Below are positions 59,935-64,000 of a DNA stretch of 64,000 bases, one piece after another. The DNA comes from a bacterium YEK0313 (GTDB lineage Bacteria; Pseudomonadota; Alphaproteobacteria; Rhizobiales; Phreatobacteraceae): contig CCMO02000001.1 of the NCBI GenBank assembly GCA_000751295.2, positions 4,058,615 to 4,122,614 on the forward strand, in the 5' to 3' direction. The notes beneath the pieces are model-generated. The model had not been told where the DNA came from, did no database searches, and saw only the letters and a list, made by a program, of their open reading frames with translations. A program made the translations under genes and the position numbers. Positions within the stretch are counted from its first letter, which is position 1. Each line of letters begins with the position of its first letter.

Positions 59935-61959
59935 TCAGCCGCGCCGACGCGGATCGGGATGCCCGTCGAGCCGCATCTGGAACAGGAAATAGGTCGGCGA
60001 ACAATAGCCGAGCCCGGCGACGCGGCCGATCTCCGGCAGGTCCGCCGGCAGGGCCTGGCACATGAAATCCTCGCGGCAGAAACGGTCGCCGCCGCAGGTG
60101 GCGCGCATGCCGCGCACGATCGACTGGCCGAGACAGGCCGCGAAATCGTTGGAGGCGACGCAGATGTCGAAGGCCTTGCCGCCGGCATAGCCGCAGATCT
60201 CGTTGGGCGCCGCGCCACCCGGCCGGAAGCCGGCGAACCGGCGATCCTGATCCGTGCATTTGCGATAGGCGAGACCCGCCGGCGCGCCGCCGACCGGCGG
60301 CCGGCAGGTGTGGCTGGTGAAGTTCATCGTGCGGGCGCGGCTGTTGAGCTGCGCGGTCACCGTGAAGCGGTCGCGCCAGGGCTGGCCGGCCGCCGTCGTG
60401 ATCCGGCCGGCGAGGCAAGCCTGGCCCGAAAATGCGTTCTCCTGTCCCGTCGTCAGGCACTGGCCGAAGGGGATGCCGATCGCGGCATTCGCGGCAAGGC
60501 CGGTACAGGTCGATCCCGCCGCGCAGGACCAGCCCTGGCCGAAATGGCGCCCCGCCTCAGGTGTGGGGCAGGCGAGGCCGAGGCCCGCGGGCCGATGCAA
60601 CGGCGCCCCCGCCGCATGCCATTCGGCCGGCGGCGCGGCCGGCAGCGGCCGGAACCGGTTCGGTTCGCGCCCGGCACGCAGCGCCTGCGCATAGGCCGCG
60701 CGCCGCGGCTGCTCGGCGTGGAAGTGGGGCGACACGCCGATGAGCACGCGATTGAGCGGCGAGATCGTCGGATCGTCCTCGCCGATCAGGTGAAAGCCGG
60801 CCGTCGCGTTCGACTGGTGACAGCCCTGGCAGCTCATCATGTCGAGCCGCTCGACGAAGGCTTCGGGGCTGCGCACCAGGGCACGGCCCGCGAAGCCGAG
60901 CGCTGCGAAATCGGCGCCATGGGAGCCGAAGATCTGCGTGAACGGGCGGTTCGCGAGCCGCGCCGAGCCATAGGTCGAATAGGACACCGCGCGGGTGGCC
61001 AGGAACCTGTCCGGAATGACCAGCACGCCCTGGTCGACCGCCTCGCCGCGCGCGGCAAGATAGGCGACGAGCTCGGCGCGGAGGGCCGCGTCGGCGCCGA
61101 GCCTTGCGACATCGGGCGTGTTTTCCAGCACCTTGTCGGCAAGGCGCGGCCCGTCCGCGCCGGCGGCGACAGCGAAGATGCGCATGACATAGGCGGCCTG
61201 GCCGCCGAAGGTCGTCTCCAGGCCGGAGGGAAAACGCACCACCTGGGCGTTGATCTCGATCTGGCGCGGCAGCGCGGGCAAGGCGCCGAGGGGACCGGCG
61301 GCGAGCCAGCCGGCCCGGGCGCCGGCATTTGTGGCCGCGGCCGGTGCCACCAAACGGTCGATCAGCGCGGCGCAGCCGCCCTCGACCGGCCGCGGCAGGT
61401 CGTAGACCGCATTCATCGAGATCGGCATGCGCGACGCATAGGTGCGGCCGTCGCGAGTGAAACGATAGGCCAGACGATAGACCAGCCGCACCTCGCCGCA
61501 TCCGGTCGCGGCAGCATCGGGCAGGAAATCCCGCCGGTCGAACCGCGTGACGAGGCCGACGAGACGGAACCGGGCGGCGGGAGACGACAGCCATGCCGTT
61601 TCGAAGACGCGACCGACATTGTCGTCGGTGATCTCGAGCAGGCGGCGGCCGCTCGCCTCGATCTCGCGGCGCAGCTCGCCGACGTCGCGGGTGAGCGTCG
61701 CGGCGAGATGCCGATAGGCGGCGCTGTCGCGGTTCAGCTCGGCATTGGAGGCCTCGGCGGCCGCCCCGATCATCCGGCCGAAGCCGTAGCCGCCGGCCTC
61801 CAGAGCCCGCAAGGTCGCATTGTCGGTGACCGCCAACAGCGGCTGGCCGGGCTCGAAGGCCCGCGCCGCGCCGCCCGCAGGCCCGAGCAGGACGAGCGCG
61901 GCGGCAACAAGGCCTCGACGCAGCCACCTCGACGGGGCATGACATCCGTATGAGCACAT
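59935..61959 (-). CDS. Large exported Cys-rich protein with one c-type heme motif
   Basis: A 674-aa protein with a hydrophobic N-terminus (GLVAAALVLLGPAGGAARAF) indicating export. Near the middle is a single heme-attachment motif, Cys377-Gln-Gly-Cys380-His381 (SCQGCHQ), followed by His at GFHLIGED. The last 240 residues hold fourteen cysteines, including GQGWSCAAGSTCTG, RATCGGDRFCREDFMC and LGYCSPTYF, which suggest disulfide-linked structure outside the cytoplasm. The N-terminal third is low in cysteine and helical. It is longer than simple cytochromes c and I do not recognise the family. Start at 61959 overlaps the start of the divergent DUF3253 gene by ten bases; a later start is possible. 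Confidence 0.75.
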   Translation of the reverse strand: MCSYGCHAPSRWLRRGLVAAALVLLGPAGGAARAFEPGQPLLAVTDNATLRALEAGGYGFGRMIGAAAEASNAELNRDSAAYRHLAATLTRDVGELRREIEASGRRLLEITDDNVGRVFETAWLSSPAARFRLVGLVTRFDRRDFLPDAAATGCGEVRLVYRLAYRFTRDGRTYASRMPISMNAVYDLPRPVEGGCAALIDRLVAPAAATNAGARAGWLAAGPLGALPALPRQIEINAQVVRFPSGLETTFGGQAAYVMRIFAVAAGADGPRLADKVLENTPDVARLGADAALRAELVAYLAARGEAVDQGVLVIPDRFLATRAVSYSTYGSARLANRPFTQIFGSHGADFAALGFAGRALVRSPEAFVERLDMMSCQGCHQSNATAGFHLIGEDDPTISPLNRVLIGVSPHFHAEQPRRAAYAQALRAGREPNRFRPLPAAPPAEWHAAGAPLHRPAGLGLACPTPEAGRHFGQGWSCAAGSTCTGLAANAAIGIPFGQCLTTGQENAFSGQACLAGRITTAAGQPWRDRFTVTAQLNSRARTMNFTSHTCRPPVGGAPAGLAYRKCTDQDRRFAGFRPGGAAPNEICGYAGGKAFDICVASNDFAACLGQSIVRGMRATCGGDRFCREDFMCQALPADLPEIGRVAGLGYCSPTYFLFQMRLDGHPDPRRRG

Positions 61960-62219
61960 CCGTCGAATCCGATCTCGAAGCCGCCATCCTGAGGCTCGCC
62001 GCCGCCAAGGGGGCCGGCAAATCCATTTCGCCCGAAGATGCAGCCAAGGATGTTGCAGCCTCGCGCGACCTGGACTGGCACACATTGCTGCAGCCGGTGC
62101 GGCGCACGGCGATCCGCCTTGCCCGCGAAGGCCGGCTCGTCATCCTGCGCAAGGGCAAGCCGGCCGATCCCGACGACTTCAAGGGGGTCTATCGCCTGAC
62201 CTTGCCCATGCCGGAATGA
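61950..62219 (+). CDS. DUF3253 domain protein
   Basis: An 89-aa soluble protein. SDLEAAILRLAAAKGAGKSISPEDAAKDVA, then LLQPVRRTAIRLAREGRLVILRKGKPADPDDFKGVYRL matches DUF3253, a winged-helix-like family of unknown function; the closing FKG(V/P)YR is diagnostic. Its ATG overlaps the 5' end of the divergent Cys-rich gene, so the two promoters must lie inside each other's coding region or the start of one is farther in. Confidence 0.88.
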   Translation: MSTSVESDLEAAILRLAAAKGAGKSISPEDAAKDVAASRDLDWHTLLQPVRRTAIRLAREGRLVILRKGKPADPDDFKGVYRLTLPMPE

Positions 62220-62261
62220 TCGCGCCGGGATCCGGCCACGGCGGCAGGATCCGGACCGCGA

Positions 62262-63062
62262 TCAGCGGGCGCCGGCCTCGCCGGCCGCATCGATCCTGGT
62301 TCCGATCGACAGCTTGCCCGCGAGCGCCCGGCAGGCCTCGTCCAGCGCCGCGAGATGCTGCGGCAGCCGGTCGCCCATGATGCGCTGCAGCGGCCCGGTC
62401 ATGCCGACGGCATAGAGGATGAGCCCGTCATTCTGGCGCACCGGCGCGGCGATGGCGGCAAGACCCTCGTCGATCTCGCCGATGCAGGTGGCGTAGCCCT
62501 GCGCGCGGACGCGCCCGAACTCCTCCCGGATCCAGGCTTCGTCGCTGCGGGTGTTGACCGTGAGCTTGGGCAGCTCGGCGGCGAGCGCCTCGCGGATCAG
62601 CGCTTCGTCCTGATAGGCGATGATCGCCTTGCCGGTCGCTGCCGCATGGGGGGGCATCTCGATGCCTGGCTGGACGTAGCTGCGCCAGCGCACCTCGGGC
62701 GCCTGCGACACCGCGACCAGCACCCGGCTGCCGACGAGCCTGGTGAGATAGCAGGCTTCGCCCGATTGCTCGGCAAGCGCCGCGAGCGTCGGGCGCACGA
62801 GCGTCTCCAGCCATCCCTCGCCCGCCGTCGCATGCAGGATGCGCGCAAGCCGCGGCCCGATCGCATAGGCCCGCCCACCCTGCCCGCCGCTGGCGAGCTC
62901 GGCTTTCACCAGCCCCTTCAGCAGCCGGTGCGCCGTCGTCTTCGGCAGATCCGAAAGCTCCGCGACATCGGCCAGCGCAAGCCGGCCAGGGAACGCCGCG
63001 ATCAGTTCCAGCAGCCGGAAATAGCGCTCCAGCGGGCTGTCCGCCTCAGTCTGGTCGGCCAC
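62262..63062 (-). CDS. IclR family transcriptional regulator
   Basis: A 266-aa regulator with an N-terminal winged helix-turn-helix (RYFRLLELIAAFPGRLALADVAELSDLPKTTAHRLLKGLV) and a C-terminal GAF-like effector domain (VSQAPEVRWRSYVQPGIEMPPHAAATGKAIIAY, then GYATCIGEIDEGLAAIAAPVR). It is divergent from an ABC substrate-binding gene and has a palindrome in its own promoter spacer, so it likely controls itself and the transporter in response to the transported compound. The effector is unknown. Confidence 0.94.
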   Translation of the reverse strand: MADQTEADSPLERYFRLLELIAAFPGRLALADVAELSDLPKTTAHRLLKGLVKAELASGGQGGRAYAIGPRLARILHATAGEGWLETLVRPTLAALAEQSGEACYLTRLVGSRVLVAVSQAPEVRWRSYVQPGIEMPPHAAATGKAIIAYQDEALIREALAAELPKLTVNTRSDEAWIREEFGRVRAQGYATCIGEIDEGLAAIAAPVRQNDGLILYAVGMTGPLQRIMGDRLPQHLAALDEACRALAGKLSIGTRIDAAGEAGAR

Positions 63063-63110
63063 GCCTCGTCCTCCCTCGTCCCAAACCGGTTGACAGGCGC
63101 CGGGCGCGCT

Positions 63111-63139
63111 TTTACGGTCATATCGATTTACGGTACATT
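63111..63139 (+). promoter_or_regulatory. Candidate promoter of the ABC substrate-binding gene
   Basis: TTTACG at 63111-63116, 17-nt spacer, TACATT at 63134-63139. A TTGACA at 63090-63095 is an alternative -35. TTTACGGT is repeated at 63111 and 63127. The predicted start overlaps the iclR operator. Confidence 0.45.
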
Positions 63140-63163
63140 ATTCCGAAAATCGGAACGAGTCAA
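63135..63163 (-). promoter_or_regulatory. iclR promoter with palindrome in the spacer
   Basis: Minus strand TTGACT at 63163-63158, exact 17-nt spacer, TAATGT at 63140-63135. The spacer holds TTCCGA-AAA-TCGGAA (63141-63155), a perfect 15-nt inverted repeat, probably the IclR operator, so bound protein would cover the iclR promoter and sit next to the divergent one. Confidence 0.75.
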
Positions 63164-63237
63164 GCCATCTGTGTGACGATCTTCCGGCCGACCGATGCCG
63201 GCGGATCGGCTCAACACGAACAGAGGGGGATGGAAGA

Positions 63238-64000
63238 ATGACCATGACCAGGCAGCAGTTTCTGCGACTTGCGCTGGCGGCGGGCGTCGCGCCGGCGGGC
63301 GCGGTCGCCGCGCTTGCCCAGCAGGGCGACATTCTGGTGGGGGCGACGGTGCCGATCACCGGGCCGCTGTCGCTGACCGGCAAGCAGTATCATAACGCCC
63401 TTCAGCTCGCGGAACGGGACATCAATGCCGGCGGCGGCATCAACGGCCGCAAGATCAAGATCATGTTCGAGGACACCCAGGCCTCGAACAGCACCGCGGT
63501 CAACGCGTTCATGAAGCTCGCGCAGGAGACCAGGCCCTCGTTCTATTTCCTGTCGAGCTATTCGACCCAGAACCTCGCGGTCTCGCCGGAGCTGAAGAAG
63601 GTCGGCGTGCCCGCCATGTATGCCGGCGGCGCCGACGTGGTCGCCGAGGGCGGCAATGAATGGCTGTTCCGCGTGCGCCCGGCGGACGCGGTCTCGGCCC
63701 GCGGCATGGTGGAGGCCGCCAAGCTGCTCAATGCCAAGAAGCCGGGCATCATCTTCATCCAGAACGATTTCGGCCAGGGCGGCGCCCAGGTCGCCGCCCG
63801 GCAGTTCGAGGCTGGCGGCACGCCGGTCGTCGGCATGGAAGCCTATGGCCAGAACGACAAGGATTTCTCGGCGCAGATGATCAGCCTGCGCGGCAAGGGC
63901 GCCGACGTCATCCTCCTGTTCAACTATCCGCAGGACGGCGCGCTGCTGCTCCGGCAGGCCAAGATGCTGGGCCTGAAGATGCCGCTGGTGACCTCGTCCG
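63238..64000 (+). CDS. ABC transporter substrate-binding protein, branched-chain amino acid type (3' end outside window)
   Basis: Periplasmic receptor of the LivK/type I family; 254 codons are visible before the window ends. The N-terminus, MTRQQFLRLALAAG, resembles a Tat signal but has Arg-Gln instead of Arg-Arg, so Sec export is as likely; cleavage is near ALAQ. The mature part DILVGATVPITGPLSLTGKQYHNALQLAERDINAGGGINGRKIKIMFED is classic for this family, as are FGQGGAQVAARQFEAGG and DVILLFNYPQDGALLLRQA. Substrate may be an amino acid, aromatic acid or other small molecule. It is controlled in all likelihood by the divergent IclR regulator. Confidence 0.92.
   Translation, partial: MTMTRQQFLRLALAAGVAPAGAVAALAQQGDILVGATVPITGPLSLTGKQYHNALQLAERDINAGGGINGRKIKIMFEDTQASNSTAVNAFMKLAQETRPSFYFLSSYSTQNLAVSPELKKVGVPAMYAGGADVVAEGGNEWLFRVRPADAVSARGMVEAAKLLNAKKPGIIFIQNDFGQGGAQVAARQFEAGGTPVVGMEAYGQNDKDFSAQMISLRGKGADVILLFNYPQDGALLLRQAKMLGLKMPLVTSS

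Overview
The window is ordinary core chromosome of a high-GC alphaproteobacterium, most likely of the order Hyphomicrobiales (Rhizobiales). Support comes from the DUF177 - plsX - fabH - ihfA - merR block, a cspA / rpsU pair, a CBP3-like cytochrome bc1 chaperone, the small alphaproteobacterial families DUF2842, DUF1489 and DUF3253, a PhoX-type alkaline phosphatase, a K+-independent H+-pyrophosphatase and glnB-glnA. The genus cannot be fixed by reading alone. I see no insertion sequence, prophage, CRISPR array or rRNA. There are three tRNA genes: Pro-GGG, Val-UAC and Leu-UAG.

Layout. 1-2.1 kb: end of a polysaccharide operon (sugar-phosphate transferase cut by the window edge, then an O-antigen ligase-like protein) and tRNA-Pro. 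2.2-6.5 kb: small membrane and lipoprotein genes, a cold-shock gene with a long structured leader, rpsU, and a MerR regulator. 6.6-11.1 kb: IHF alpha, fabH, plsX and DUF177 on the minus strand, then the bc1 chaperone and BamE. 11.2-15 kb: proton-pumping pyrophosphatase and an MFS transporter. 15.2-17 kb: old-yellow-enzyme oxidoreductase, tRNA-Val and HU. 17.2-26.4 kb: proteostasis block (lon, clpX, clpP, tig) with tRNA-Leu, interrupted by an aldehyde dehydrogenase and a small secreted protein. 26.8-33.7 kb: a multicopper-oxidase-fold protein that has lost most copper ligands, and an RND efflux operon divergent from a TetR regulator. 33.7-37.4 kb: NAD(P)H-hydrate repair enzyme, then glnB-glnA behind a near-consensus sigma-54 promoter. 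37.6-42.3 kb: PhoX phosphatase, a VOC protein, the rplM-rpsI ribosomal operon and a thioesterase. 42.4-49.1 kb: crotonase-fold protein, CoA-binding protein, metY, ctaA, DUF2842, panC and small conserved genes. 49.1-54.4 kb: the two subunits of a biotin-dependent acyl-CoA carboxylase (probably methylcrotonyl-CoA) on either side of an amidase. 54.4-59.9 kb: periplasmic binding protein, GST, rhodanese, DUF599, and a three-gene PaiB / dehydrogenase / racemase-fold operon. 59.9-64 kb: a large exported Cys-rich protein with one c-heme motif, DUF3253, and an IclR regulator divergent from an ABC substrate-binding protein cut by the window end.

How the genes work together. plsX and fabH overlap by four bases and couple phospholipid and fatty-acid initiation. 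lon, clpP, clpX and trigger factor form a protein-quality cluster. glnB and glnA are the nitrogen sensor and its target enzyme, with the sigma-54 promoter, the PII uridylylation tyrosine and the glutamine synthetase adenylylation tyrosine all visible. The mcc genes suggest leucine catabolism.

I did not find a convincing new multi-gene system. The observations most worth checking are the copper-ligand-depleted multicopper oxidase, the exported single-heme Cys-rich protein, the crotonase- and racemase-fold proteins with replaced catalytic residues, and several regulatory sites: sigma-54 before glnB, an operator-like palindrome filling the iclR promoter spacer, and paired inverted repeats between tetR and the efflux operon.
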